Below are positions 36,433 to 44,763 of a stretch of DNA of 64,000 nucleotides, piece by piece (positions within the stretch are counted from its first letter, which is position 1; each line of letters begins with the position of its first letter). Under the pieces are notes generated by a model that saw only the letters and a list, made by a program, of their open reading frames with translations, searched no databases and was not told where the DNA came from. Where the stretch lies: NCBI GenBank assembly GCA_965216725.1, contig CBDCGI010000005.1, positions 62,001 to 126,000 of the forward strand, in the 5' to 3' direction. This DNA comes from JACZUI01 sp965216725 (GTDB taxonomy: Bacteria; Actinomycetota; Acidimicrobiia; Spongiisociales; ZC4RG35). Position numbers and translations under genes: made by a program.

Positions 36433-37686
36433 TCATCCCACCCGCTCCACGGTCGCCCCGAGACTGCGGAGACGTGCGTCGAAGCTCTCGTAGCCGCGGT
36501 CTATGTGCTCGGCGGCATGGACCTTGGTCTCCCCATCGGCAATGAGGCCGGCCAAAGCTAGCGCCGCCCCGGCCCTAATATCCGGCGCAAGAACCGGACA
36601 GCCAGACAGACCGTCGACACCACGCACGATGGCGTGCTGGGATTCTGTGGCGATATCGGCTCCCATCCGGGCCAATTCACCGATATAGCGAAAGCGAGCG
36701 TCGTAGAGGTTCTCAGTGATCACAGATGTCCCGTCGGCGATGGACAGCAGGGCCACCATTTGCGGCTGCATGTCCGTGTGGAATCCGGGAAAAGGAAGCG
36801 TGGAGAAATCAACGGCAGACGGGCGCTCCGGCCCCTTGACCCGTATCCACCCCTCGCCTCTCTCCACTCCGCACCCTGCCTCCTCCAACTTCTGAAGTTC
36901 CATGCGCAGATGCTCAGGAACGCAACCTGTGACAGTGACGTCGCCGGCAGTGATGGCGCCCGCCACCGCATAGGTTCCGGCCTCGAGACGATCGGGCACG
37001 ACACGATGCTCAGTCGGGCGCAGTTGGTCCACACCCTCGATCGTCACCAGTGAAGTCCCGGCACCGCTGATCCTCGCGCCCATTGCCGTCAATTGCCGGA
37101 TCAGGTCCTCGATCTCGGGCTCTCTCGCAGCGTTGACAATGGTGGTCGCCCCCTCGGCCCCTACTCCAGCGAAGAGAAGATTCTCCGTGGCTCCGACGGA
37201 GGGGAACGGAAGCTCGACCTCAGCGCCCTTCAGACGGCCATCAACCTTGCCCACCAGCTCGCCATGGACCAAATCGAACGACGCACCCATGGCCTCGAGC
37301 CCCTCAAGATGCCAGCCGATCGGGCGCGCCCCCAGGTCGTCACCCCCGGGTAGGGCAACTCTCACCTCCCCACACCTGGCGAGAAGCGGGCCCAATACAA
37401 CGATCGACGCTCTCATCGACCGCACCAACTCGATTGGCGCTTCCGGATTGAGGTCGTCTGGAACCACCACCCACAACTCGTTGTCCCCCTGAGTCACTTT
37501 GCAGCCCGTGTGTTGAAGGACTCGACACATGAGCTCGACGTCGACGATCGAAGGGACATTGGAGAGGCGATGACGGCCCGGTGCAAGCAGGCAAGAAACC
37601 ATCTCCTTCAGGACCGCGTTCTTGGCACCAAGCACACCAACGGTTCCCTGTAGCGGAGGCCCGCCGGTGATGACTATCGATGACAT
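36433..37686 (-). CDS. murA: UDP-N-acetylglucosamine 1-carboxyvinyltransferase
   Basis: This 417-aa MurA performs the first committed step of peptidoglycan precursor synthesis, adding enolpyruvate from PEP to UDP-GlcNAc. Family segments include GAKNAVLKEMVSCLL with the catalytic Lys-Asn, and RSMRASIVVLGPLLARCG. The PEP-loop reads LPGGDDLGARPIGWH. In this loop the usual catalytic/fosfomycin-reactive Cys after PGG is Asp116, as in mycobacteria, predicting intrinsic fosfomycin resistance. It is divergent from rpiB. Confidence 0.94.
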   Translation of the reverse strand: MSSIVITGGPPLQGTVGVLGAKNAVLKEMVSCLLAPGRHRLSNVPSIVDVELMCRVLQHTGCKVTQGDNELWVVVPDDLNPEAPIELVRSMRASIVVLGPLLARCGEVRVALPGGDDLGARPIGWHLEGLEAMGASFDLVHGELVGKVDGRLKGAEVELPFPSVGATENLLFAGVGAEGATTIVNAAREPEIEDLIRQLTAMGARISGAGTSLVTIEGVDQLRPTEHRVVPDRLEAGTYAVAGAITAGDVTVTGCVPEHLRMELQKLEEAGCGVERGEGWIRVKGPERPSAVDFSTLPFPGFHTDMQPQMVALLSIADGTSVITENLYDARFRYIGELARMGADIATESQHAIVRGVDGLSGCPVLAPDIRAGAALALAGLIADGETKVHAAEHIDRGYESFDARLRSLGATVERVG

Positions 37687-37739
37687 CGCGAGGTGAATCT
37701 AATGCCGGCCGGGCTGCTGCTGGCTACCCTCCCCGCCCA

Positions 37740-38180
37740 ATGAGAATCGCATTGGGCTCTGACCACGCCGGGTTCGAACTAAAGGAGCATCTCGCCGCCT
37801 GGCTGGCGGAGGCCGGACACGCCGTGTACGACCTCGGTACACACTCGGCGGACCCCGTCGACTATCCAGATTACGCCACAGCCGTCTCCCAAGCAGTCCT
37901 CGATGGACGCGCCGACCGCGGCGTGGTGATCTGCGGATCCGGTGCCGGCGCCTCCGTTGCCGCCAACAAGCTGAAAGGCATCCGCGCCTCGGTGGCGCAT
38001 GACGTCTACACGGCCCATCAGATGGTCGAGCACGACGACGTCAATGTTCTCTGCCTCGGCTCGAGGGTGGTGGGCCGGGCGCTGGCCGAGGACCTGGTCG
38101 AGACCTACCTAAACGCCAGCTTCAGCCGAGAAGATCGGCATGTCCGCCGGTTGGACAAGATCCGGTCGCTGGAGGCTTAA
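37740..38180 (+). CDS. rpiB: Ribose 5-phosphate isomerase B / RpiB-LacAB family
   Basis: This 146-aa sugar-phosphate isomerase interconverts ribose 5-phosphate and ribulose 5-phosphate. It has the N-terminal MRIALGSDHAGFELKEHL and the catalytic-Cys loop VVICGSGAGASVAANK. The usual CGTGIG reads CGSGAG here. HDVYTAHQMVEHDDVNVLCLGSRV carries the active-site His region and Asn-rich loop. The start is ATG 37740; its stop overlaps the convergent thioredoxin-like gene by 4 bp. Confidence 0.93.
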   Translation: MRIALGSDHAGFELKEHLAAWLAEAGHAVYDLGTHSADPVDYPDYATAVSQAVLDGRADRGVVICGSGAGASVAANKLKGIRASVAHDVYTAHQMVEHDDVNVLCLGSRVVGRALAEDLVETYLNASFSREDRHVRRLDKIRSLEA

Positions 38181-38788
38181 GCCAGGCTCTCCTCGGCGAT
38201 GTCGGCCAAGGCGTTGAGACCTTGGACCCCGATCTCGCCAGAGGTCCGCACCAAGACGTTGTTGTCACCGTCGACCACGAGGTAGAAGGGCGTGCCTGCC
38301 ATCCCGTAAGCGGCGGCCGCGGTGCCGATCTCGTCATCCATGATCGTGGGCTGCTCCCAACCTTCATCATCGAGCCAGTCTTGGGGTGGCCAGTTGGGGC
38401 GAAGTCGATCGGTGGAGACGGTGATTCCATACATGTCGACGCCGTCGGGGAGATTGCCTTCGTCAAGCCAGTCGACCACAACCGGTACCTCGGCCTGGCA
38501 ATGCGAACACCAGTGGGCGAGGAAAATGACGATCTTGGGGCGACCGTCGGGGCCGATGGTCGCGGGAAGGTCGTTCCAATCTGCGCCGGACACGACTGGT
38601 GCGGGCGAACCGACGACCGGGTCGTTTGTGATCGATCCGAACACCGGAAGCGGGCTGCCTTCGAGGGTCACCTCGCCGTAGCCGATACTGGCATCGGCCG
38701 TCTCCTCACCGGCAATCGAGGCCGCCATGAGGATTACCAACCCAAGACCTACCACACCGCCAATGATCCAAAGGACGGTCTTATTCAC
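38177..38788 (-). CDS. Membrane-anchored TlpA-like thiol-disulfide oxidoreductase
   Basis: This 203-aa protein has an N-terminal membrane anchor (about residues 5-26). A thioredoxin fold follows with active site LAHWCSHCQAEVP and the cis-Pro loop MAGTPFYLVVDG. It faces outside and is probably the partner of the DsbB-like protein encoded just upstream, whose gene it overlaps by 8 bp. Together they would introduce disulfides into exported proteins. Confidence 0.9.
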   Translation of the reverse strand: MNKTVLWIIGGVVGLGLVILMAASIAGEETADASIGYGEVTLEGSPLPVFGSITNDPVVGSPAPVVSGADWNDLPATIGPDGRPKIVIFLAHWCSHCQAEVPVVVDWLDEGNLPDGVDMYGITVSTDRLRPNWPPQDWLDDEGWEQPTIMDDEIGTAAAAYGMAGTPFYLVVDGDNNVLVRTSGEIGVQGLNALADIAEESLA

Positions 38789-39311
38789 GGGATTCCTTCA
38801 CGTAGAACAGCAAGAGGACTGAGATCAGGATAAACCCGGCTCCTGCCATAAATGGGATGGAGACAAACCCCAGCTCCTCCACGTAGCGGGCCGAGCAGGG
38901 GTTCGTGGGATCACACGAGCTCCCCTCGAGCGACGGGTTGAGCTGGACAACGTAGTGGTAAACCGAGATGGCTAAACCGATCAGAGAAAGCGGGAGCGCG
39001 TAATACCGGGCGACGACTTCGCGCCTGATTGCTGCCACCAGGAGGATCACCGAAAGCGGGTACATGGCGATTCGCTGATACCAGCAGAGGCGACACGGAA
39101 TGAAGTGGACGACCTCGGAGTAGATCAGCGAGCCGACGGTGGCAACGGCCGCAACCAGCCACGCCAGCCACAATGATCCGGGGTCGAGGAGGTCCGCAGC
39201 CGCTGGCCCTTTGACCGCTCGGTAAGCAAGCAACGCGACGGCGCCCAGGATCGCTATCAGCGAGAGTGCCGTGAGGAAAGTGTTGTAGAGGTCGAGTGTT
39301 TCGGCTGACAT
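38781..39311 (-). CDS. DsbB/BdbC-like disulfide bond formation protein
   Basis: This 176-aa integral membrane protein has about five helices. The redox motif in HFIPCRLCWYQRIAMYP (CxxC between helices) and the second Cys pair in GSSCDPTNPCSARY are typical of DsbB/BdbC quinone-linked oxidases. Electrons would pass from the TlpA-like partner to the quinone pool (menaquinone here). An additional N-terminal helix distinguishes it from classical four-helix DsbB. Confidence 0.92.
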   Translation of the reverse strand: MSAETLDLYNTFLTALSLIAILGAVALLAYRAVKGPAAADLLDPGSLWLAWLVAAVATVGSLIYSEVVHFIPCRLCWYQRIAMYPLSVILLVAAIRREVVARYYALPLSLIGLAISVYHYVVQLNPSLEGSSCDPTNPCSARYVEELGFVSIPFMAGAGFILISVLLLFYVKESRE

Positions 39312-39322
39312 GAACGACCGGA

Positions 39323-39652
39323 CTAGTCACCGATGTTGTAGTAGGAGACGATCTCTTCGATGAGTCCGCCGTCCACATAGAACCACTCCGAGACCGACAA
39401 CGTGAAATCGCCCTTTCTGCCGGTGTAGCGGACACAGGCGCGGCTCCCTTGATACATCTCGTCGTGGATCTCGAAAGAGAAGCCAAGGAAGGCCTCCTGG
39501 TTGGCCTCGACCTCGGAAAGGTAGGCGTCACGTCCTTCGATCGTCCCAAAAGGGCTGGTATGACGGAAACCCTCAGCGACCGGGATTTCCCGGAAGTCGC
39601 CGCGCTCCCACGTTGCGAACCAGTTCCGCACTACGTCTTGAATCGTCACCAA
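39323..39652 (-). CDS. SnoaL-like NTF2-fold protein
   Basis: This 109-aa protein has the SnoaL/NTF2 pattern: an N-terminal helix VVRNWFATWERGDF, the HTSPFGTIEGRDAYLSEVE segment and a curved sheet ending GGLIEEIVSYYN. Such proteins are small enzymes or ligand-binding modules of varied function. It lies between dsbB and tRNA-Glu(TTC). Confidence 0.8.
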   Translation of the reverse strand: MVTIQDVVRNWFATWERGDFREIPVAEGFRHTSPFGTIEGRDAYLSEVEANQEAFLGFSFEIHDEMYQGSRACVRYTGRKGDFTLSVSEWFYVDGGLIEEIVSYYNIGD

Positions 39653-39681
39653 GCCCTCTTGCCAAATTGTGGTTTCGTTGC

Positions 39682-39757
39682 TGGCAGTCCCGACCGGATT
39701 CGAACCGGCGTTTCCGGCTTGAAAGGCCGGCGTCCTAGGCCTCTGGACGACGGGACC
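39682..39757 (-). tRNA. tRNA-Glu (anticodon TTC)
   Basis: The minus strand folds into a 76-nt cloverleaf including an encoded CCA. The acceptor GGTCCCG pairs with CGGGACT, with G1:U72 at the tip. The anticodon stem CCGGC/GCCGG encloses loop CTTTCAA (anticodon TTC). The T-arm is CCGGTTCGAATCCGG. It lies beside gltX, which charges it. Confidence 0.96.
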
Positions 39758-39846
39758 AGGGCAAGCAGAGAGGTTATCCGCAGGAAATCGCCAACCGAAA
39801 CCTTCCCACCCATCCCCGTTCGGTGCGAACGCAAAAGGAGCAGGCT

Positions 39847-41265
39847 CTAGAGGAGCGAGGCTGCCCGTGAGAGGCGCTCCATCGCCTTCTCCCTGCCGAG
39901 GACGGCCAAGGACTCGAACAATGGGGGGCTGACAGAAGTCCCCGTCACCGCCACCCGGATCGGCTGCAGCGCCTTGCCCATTCCGATTCCCAACTCGGCG
40001 ATCATCCCTCTCAGCACCGCCTCGATCGATGGATGGTCCCAGACTTCCACCTGCGACAGCGCGGTCTGAGCGCCGGCCAGGATCTCGTCGACGCCATCTT
40101 TGGCCATCACTTTCTCCCAGGATCTCTGGTCGAATTCCTCGAAATCCTCAAATAAGAACACGACCTGCTCCCCCGCCTCAGGCAGGAGCTTGGTCCGCTC
40201 TTGAACCAGCGGAGCAAGCTCCCCGAAACGCTGCCATTCGTCTCCGCTCAACTCACGGCCGACCGCCGTTTCGACATGGGGCCGAACCCGCTCGGTGAAC
40301 TCTTCGGCGGACATCGCCCTGATGTACTCGCCGTTCATCCACGCCAGCTTGTCGGTGTCGAAGACAGAAGGGTTCTTGGAGACGTCAACCAAGTCGAACG
40401 CGGCAACCGCCGTGTCCCTGTCGAACACCTCTGTCTCACCGTCGAGGGACCAGCCCAACAACGACAGGTAATTGAACACGGCCTCCGGGATGTAACCCGC
40501 ATCCCGGTACTGCGTCACCGACGTGGCACCGTGACGTTTCGACAGCTTCTTGCCGTCTGTGCCAAAGAGAAGCGGAAGATGGGCGTAGGCGGGCTCCTCC
40601 GCACGCAAGGCCCGTGTCAGCAGGATGTGCTTGGGAGTGGAAGGCAAGAGATCCTCACCGCGGGCAACGTGGGTGATCTCGTAGTCGATGTCGTCGACCG
40701 TCGAGGCCAGGTGGTACGTGGGGGTCCCATCGCTGCGCAGGATCACGAAGTCGTCGACGTCGGCAGGCATGAATCTCATATCCCCGCGGACGATGTCCTG
40801 GAAGACGATGGGACTGTCTTGAGGCACCGAAAGCCGGATTACACCGTCACCGGCCTCAGGAGCGGGGCGTCTGATGTAGTGACCCGGGTGCTTGCCCTCC
40901 TTTTGCGCCCTCTGGCGCAGAGACTCGAGCTCATCACTCGACCTGTCGTCGAAATAGGCAGCACCCGACGTCACCAGATCGCGAGCGACCTCCGAGTACC
41001 TCGGGAACCGATCGGATTGGCGATAACTCCCATGGGGGCCGCCCACTTCCACACCTTCGTCCCAGTCGAGACCGAGCCACCGCAGCGAGCCCAGGATCTC
41101 CTTCTCGAACTCATGGGTCGACCGCTCCAAGTCGGTGTCGTCGATGCGGACGATGAATGCCCCGCCATGGTGCCGAGCAAACAGCCAATTGAAGAGCGCC
41201 GCCCGTGCCGTTCCCACGTGGAGTGTGCCCGTCGGTGACGGAGCGACTCTCACTCTGACGCTCAT
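39847..41265 (-). CDS. gltX: Glutamyl-tRNA synthetase
   Basis: This 472-aa class I synthetase charges tRNA-Glu. The HIGH-type motif is RVAPSPTGTLHVGTAR at the N-terminus and the KMSKS-type motif is KKLSKRHGATSV (about residues 237-248). RGEDLLPSTPKHILL is also typical. The C-terminal anticodon-binding helical domain is complete. Its GTG/ATG start overlaps the stop of the upstream FAH-family gene by 4 bp. Confidence 0.96.
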   Translation of the reverse strand: MSVRVRVAPSPTGTLHVGTARAALFNWLFARHHGGAFIVRIDDTDLERSTHEFEKEILGSLRWLGLDWDEGVEVGGPHGSYRQSDRFPRYSEVARDLVTSGAAYFDDRSSDELESLRQRAQKEGKHPGHYIRRPAPEAGDGVIRLSVPQDSPIVFQDIVRGDMRFMPADVDDFVILRSDGTPTYHLASTVDDIDYEITHVARGEDLLPSTPKHILLTRALRAEEPAYAHLPLLFGTDGKKLSKRHGATSVTQYRDAGYIPEAVFNYLSLLGWSLDGETEVFDRDTAVAAFDLVDVSKNPSVFDTDKLAWMNGEYIRAMSAEEFTERVRPHVETAVGRELSGDEWQRFGELAPLVQERTKLLPEAGEQVVFLFEDFEEFDQRSWEKVMAKDGVDEILAGAQTALSQVEVWDHPSIEAVLRGMIAELGIGMGKALQPIRVAVTGTSVSPPLFESLAVLGREKAMERLSRAASLL

Positions 41266-42023
41266 CTCGCCACCACCGGGTTCACGAGGCTTCCGATGCC
41301 ATCGATCTCGACCTCGACCACATCCCCGTGCGAGATGGGCCCTACACCGGATGGGGTTCCGGTGAGGATCACATCGCCGGGAAGCAAGGTCATCACCGCC
41401 GAGACGTACTCCACGATCTCAGCAACTCCGAAGATCATGTCCGCCGTGAATCCGGCCTGGCGGACCTCGCCGTTCACCTTGCAGATCACGGCCAGGCGTT
41501 CCAGCGGGTCGAGCTCCGTCTCGATCGCAGGCCCCAGAGGGCAGAAAGTGTCGAAACCCTTGGCTCGAGTCCATTGACCGTCCCGACGCTGCAGATCGCG
41601 TGCCGTGACGTCGTTGGCGGCCGTGTAGCCGAATACGAATTGTGAGGCGTCCTCGGCGCGAATGTTGCGGGCCACCTTGGAAATGACCACGGCGAGCTCC
41701 GCCTCGTGGTGCACCTCATCGGAAATCGGAGGCAGCACCACCCTGGCATTCTGACCGACAACAGTCGTCGCCGGCTTCATGAAGATGATCGGCTCATCCG
41801 GAACGTCGTCATCCATCTCGTTGGCGTGATCCTCATAGTTCTTGCCGACACAGATCACCTTGGTTGGCAACACCGGAGAGAGCAGCTGGACCCGGTCCCA
41901 GGGCACGACGGTCTCCGTTGGCTCCCATGCCACAAAAGGTGAGCCCTGGTAGACGAGAACACCTTCGGTGTCGGCAACGCCGTAGGCGATGTCATCGCCG
42001 GCCTTGATTCGCGCGATCTTCAT
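41262..42023 (-). CDS. Fumarylacetoacetate hydrolase family protein
   Basis: This 253-aa FAH-fold enzyme has conserved metal- and substrate-site segments VICVGKNYEDHANEM, PIIFMKPATTVVG, HHEAELAVVISK and GYTAANDVTARDLQRRDGQW. LTGTPSGVGPISHGDVVEVEI completes the core. Family members hydrolyse or isomerise beta-diketo acids, or decarboxylate oxaloacetate, so the reaction is not certain. I start at ATG 42023, which leaves a short N-terminal domain typical of the actinobacterial forms. Confidence 0.92.
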   Translation of the reverse strand: MKIARIKAGDDIAYGVADTEGVLVYQGSPFVAWEPTETVVPWDRVQLLSPVLPTKVICVGKNYEDHANEMDDDVPDEPIIFMKPATTVVGQNARVVLPPISDEVHHEAELAVVISKVARNIRAEDASQFVFGYTAANDVTARDLQRRDGQWTRAKGFDTFCPLGPAIETELDPLERLAVICKVNGEVRQAGFTADMIFGVAEIVEYVSAVMTLLPGDVILTGTPSGVGPISHGDVVEVEIDGIGSLVNPVVAR

Positions 42024-42031
42024 CTGAACAG

Positions 42032-42520
42032 CTACCGGTGCCCCGCGTCGCGGTTCAGGGCGTATCTGATCTGCTCTGGTTTCTTGACGATCAGGTTGGC
42101 GTCGACATCCGCGACAGCCGCGGCACCAGGCCGCTGCTCGTGTGGAACCGCGGCCATCCATCGGTTGCGGCGCTCGAGAACCGACTCCGGTGCGTCGAAG
42201 CCGAACCCGCAAAGCACGAGGGCTGCCTCGATGTCCTCCGGCACGGGAGCCCGGCCCAACCGGGCTGCACGGGCCATCATCAAACCCTCGACCACTCCAC
42301 GGAGACGCGGATCGTCGTCCGGCAGATCTGTCCTCGCCAGAAGCCTCAGTCCCCAGCCTGCATCCGGGCCCGCATGCCCGAAGCCTCCGCCAGCCGGCAC
42401 CTGGTCGGGAGAGCTGATTACGCCGGGTCTGTCTGGCCGCCACGATTTGGCTGGAGGCGGTTCCAGAGACCGGCGCGGCTTATCCACCTCTCTGATCTCG
42501 ATATTGGGCTGTTGGCCCAT
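42032..42520 (-). CDS. Hypothetical protein between ilvE and the FAH gene
   Basis: This 162-aa protein is not recognised. It has a Pro/Arg-rich N-terminus (residues 1-45), then a more regular helical core (RLRGVVEGLMMARAARLG, EDIEAALVLCGFG, ESVLERRNRWMA). There is no signal or membrane segment. Its ATG shares one base with the ilvE stop and it is followed after 8 bp by the FAH gene, so it is probably the middle gene of a four-gene operon ending in gltX. Confidence 0.6.
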   Translation of the reverse strand: MGQQPNIEIREVDKPRRSLEPPPAKSWRPDRPGVISSPDQVPAGGGFGHAGPDAGWGLRLLARTDLPDDDPRLRGVVEGLMMARAARLGRAPVPEDIEAALVLCGFGFDAPESVLERRNRWMAAVPHEQRPGAAAVADVDANLIVKKPEQIRYALNRDAGHR

Positions 42521-43434
42521 CAGACGACGGTCAACCAGTGTCGGTATTCGGGGTCCTTGCCGGCCACAACCGAGCTGAACCGGTCCTGGGCAAGACGGGT
42601 GACCGGGCCCGGCATCCCGTTCCCCACCGGCCTGTCGTCAATCTCCCGAACCGGCGTCACTTCGGCCGCGGTGCCGGTGAGGAACACCTCCTCGGCGGTA
42701 TAGAGGCTGCCGCGGGCAATCTCGACCTCTCTGACCTCCGTGCCCTCGGCCCGGAGAAGCTCGATCACCGAGTTCCTGGTGATGCCCTCGAGAATCCCCG
42801 ATGACACGGGTGGCGTGTGGACCACGCCCGTACTGACGGTGAAGATGTTCATGCCGGAGCCTTCGGAGACCGAGCCCGACTCGTTGAGCATTAGCGCTTC
42901 CTCGTAGCCGGCTCTCAGCGCCTCCTGTTTGGCCAGTATCGAATTGAGATATTGGCCGGAGCCTTTGGCGGTGGGAATGAAACTGGCGTGGGATATCCGG
43001 CGCCAGCTCGACACCATGGCTCGGATACCGTTCTTGATGCCGTCCTCGCCCAGATAGCTCCCGAACGGGAAGGCGGCCATGAACGTGTGAACCTCGGCAC
43101 CGGCGGGGTTGAGCCCGACTGCACCGAGACCGTAGAACACCAGAGGCCTGATGTACGCCGAGTCCAGCTCGTTGAGCCTGAGCAGTTCGACGCAGACTTC
43201 GCCAAGCTCGTCCGCCGAGTACTTCATGGGGACGCCGTAGGCCCGGGCCGAGATAACCAGCCGCTCCATGTGCTCCGACAGCCGGAATACCGCCGTGCCT
43301 TCGGGAGTCTCATAAGCACGGATCCCTTCGAACACTCCCGAGCCGTAGTGAAGAGCGTTCGACATGAAGTGCACGGTGGCATCCTCCCAATCGACGAACT
43401 CTCCGTCGGCCCAGATCTTGGCGGCTGGATTCAT
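42520..43434 (-). CDS. ilvE: Branched-chain amino acid aminotransferase
   Basis: This 304-aa fold-type IV PLP enzyme carries out the final transamination in Leu, Ile and Val synthesis. It has the N-terminal signature WEDATVHFMSNALHYGSGVFEGIRAYE and the Lys-bearing segment FIPTAKGSGQYLNSI. EALMLNESGSVSEGSGMNIF is the phosphate-binding region and GITRNSVIELLRAEG the following helix. It is the first gene of the run ilvE-unknown-FAH-gltX. Confidence 0.95.
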   Translation of the reverse strand: MNPAAKIWADGEFVDWEDATVHFMSNALHYGSGVFEGIRAYETPEGTAVFRLSEHMERLVISARAYGVPMKYSADELGEVCVELLRLNELDSAYIRPLVFYGLGAVGLNPAGAEVHTFMAAFPFGSYLGEDGIKNGIRAMVSSWRRISHASFIPTAKGSGQYLNSILAKQEALRAGYEEALMLNESGSVSEGSGMNIFTVSTGVVHTPPVSSGILEGITRNSVIELLRAEGTEVREVEIARGSLYTAEEVFLTGTAAEVTPVREIDDRPVGNGMPGPVTRLAQDRFSSVVAGKDPEYRHWLTVV

Positions 43435-43492
43435 ACCCGCAGGCTATACAGGTCTGAGGATTGGGGAAATCCAGGTTCTAGGCTCCCCCGAC

Positions 43493-43945
43493 ATGCCACG
43501 GATTCTCGCCTCCTGGTTCGGCACCGGTCTGATCGTGCGCCGGATCCGTGGCAACGATGGAGGATCGGGCACCGTCGCCTCAGTCTTCACGTTCCCAGTC
43601 TCGGTCGCCGTCGGTCTGGCATGGGGTTGGCCCGCTCAAGTCCTCCTTTTTGGTGCTGTTGTCGCTGCAGGATTCTGGGCCCTGAACCAACTCGAGAGTG
43701 AGGGAGATGCCGGATGGATCGTGGTCGACGAGGCGGCAGGGATGGTTCTGGCGACGATCGGGCTGGCTTGGGGGGCCGCGGTCGTCGCGTTCGTCGTTTT
43801 CAGGCTCGCTGACATCGCCAAACGGGTATTCCCAGGCGTACGCCAGGCCGAGGAGTTGTCAGGTGCGACCGGGATCATTGCGGACGATTTGGTCGCCGGG
43901 CTCTACGGGCTGGTCGCGGGGCTGGTGTTCTCCGCACTGATGTGA
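43493..43945 (+). CDS. pgpA: Phosphatidylglycerophosphatase A
   Basis: This 150-aa membrane phosphatase dephosphorylates phosphatidylglycerol phosphate. Family motifs are ASWFGTGLI, the GGSGTVAS segment, WIVVDEAAGM and the C-terminal GIIADDLVAGLYG. About four membrane helices are present. ATG 43493 is chosen because the upstream codons are antisense to ilvE. It is divergent from ilvE. Confidence 0.93.
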   Translation: MPRILASWFGTGLIVRRIRGNDGGSGTVASVFTFPVSVAVGLAWGWPAQVLLFGAVVAAGFWALNQLESEGDAGWIVVDEAAGMVLATIGLAWGAAVVAFVVFRLADIAKRVFPGVRQAEELSGATGIIADDLVAGLYGLVAGLVFSALM

Positions 43946-43964
43946 TCCCGTCTACATTCCGGAA

Positions 43965-43976
43965 CGGAGGTGATTG
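43965..43976 (+). promoter_or_regulatory. Extended Shine-Dalgarno for the universal stress protein
   Basis: CGGAGGTGAT directly upstream of ATG 43977 is complementary over about ten bases to the 3' end of 16S rRNA, stronger than most sites in this window. It decides between TTG 43974 and ATG 43977 in favour of the latter and suggests high expression. Confidence 0.6.
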
Positions 43977-44417
43977 ATGGGTTGGAATCCCAAAACGATC
44001 GTGGTCGGCGTCGACGGCTCGGACGTGAGCAAAGACGCGGCGAGCAAGGCGGCCGACATGGCGCGGCATTGGAGCGCCCAATTGGTCATTCTCACCGTGG
44101 TCCGCCCGCCTGAGGGATGGTGGGGCATCGGCGGCCAGCCGCCCACGCCGGAAGCCCTGGCAGAGGCGATTGCCAAGGGTCAGGAAGACGTTCTGGCTGA
44201 GCTGGAGGACTCACTCGACCTCGATGGGATCGCCTACGAGCTCGTGGGTGAGCTTGGCGACCCGACCAATCAGTTGCTGGCCGCGTGCGACGGCCGCGAT
44301 GCCGATCTGCTGGTCATCGGCCGCCGGGGTGCCGGGCTGGCCGAAAGGGTCCTATTGGGATCGGTTGCCGATCGGCTGACACATCACAGCAAGATTCCCG
44401 TTCTGGTCATCCCTTGA
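43977..44417 (+). CDS. Universal stress protein (UspA family)
   Basis: This 146-aa USP domain has the strand KTIVVGVDGSDVSKDAASKA and the ATP-binding signature VIGRRGAGLAERVLLGSVADRL, in the G-2x-G-9x-G(S) form. It is therefore probably an ATP-binding USP, as common in actinobacteria under hypoxia or stationary phase. It overlaps the convergent DUF427 gene by 11 bp. Confidence 0.93.
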   Translation: MGWNPKTIVVGVDGSDVSKDAASKAADMARHWSAQLVILTVVRPPEGWWGIGGQPPTPEALAEAIAKGQEDVLAELEDSLDLDGIAYELVGELGDPTNQLLAACDGRDADLLVIGRRGAGLAERVLLGSVADRLTHHSKIPVLVIP

Positions 44418-44691
44418 CCTGGACGCCCCTCCAGAAGGCGACGTAGTCCTTGATCTCTGACGCTGCCGGTGAGGGATTGGGGTAGAACCAGGCAGCTCCC
44501 CTGTTGACCTGGCCTTCGACCTCGACGTCGTAATAACTGGCCACGCCCTTCCATGGGCACATCGTGTGAGCCTCCGAGGAGCGGAACAACTCGTCGTTGA
44601 CCGACTCCGGAGGGAAGTAGTGATTCCCCTCGACAACGATGGTCTCATCGCTCTCGGCGAGGACCGCTCCGTTCCAGATCGCCTTGGGCAT
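44407..44691 (-). CDS. DUF427 domain protein
   Basis: This 94-aa protein matches the compact beta-tent DUF427 fold: KAIWNGAVLAESDETIVVEGNHYFPPESV, then CPWKGVASYYDVEVEG, and the C-terminal AWFYPNPSPAASEIKDYVAFW. Proteins of this family are common in actinobacteria and have no settled function. The start is ATG 44691. It is divergent from cofC. Confidence 0.9.
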   Translation of the reverse strand: MPKAIWNGAVLAESDETIVVEGNHYFPPESVNDELFRSSEAHTMCPWKGVASYYDVEVEGQVNRGAAWFYPNPSPAASEIKDYVAFWRGVQVKG

Positions 44692-44739
44692 CCTTCTCCT
44701 TGGTGACGGCTCGCGGCGTGCAACCAAACCCGACATTGC

Positions 44740-44755
44740 CGTATTCCGCAATACG
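44740..44755. promoter_or_regulatory. Palindrome between DUF427 gene and cofC
   Basis: CGTATTCCGCAATACG has 6-bp arms CGTATT/AATACG and lies in the 72-bp region between divergent starts (44691 and 44764). It is a possible operator for either gene. No sequence-specific regulator can be named. Confidence 0.35.
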
Positions 44756-44763
44756 ATCGCGAG

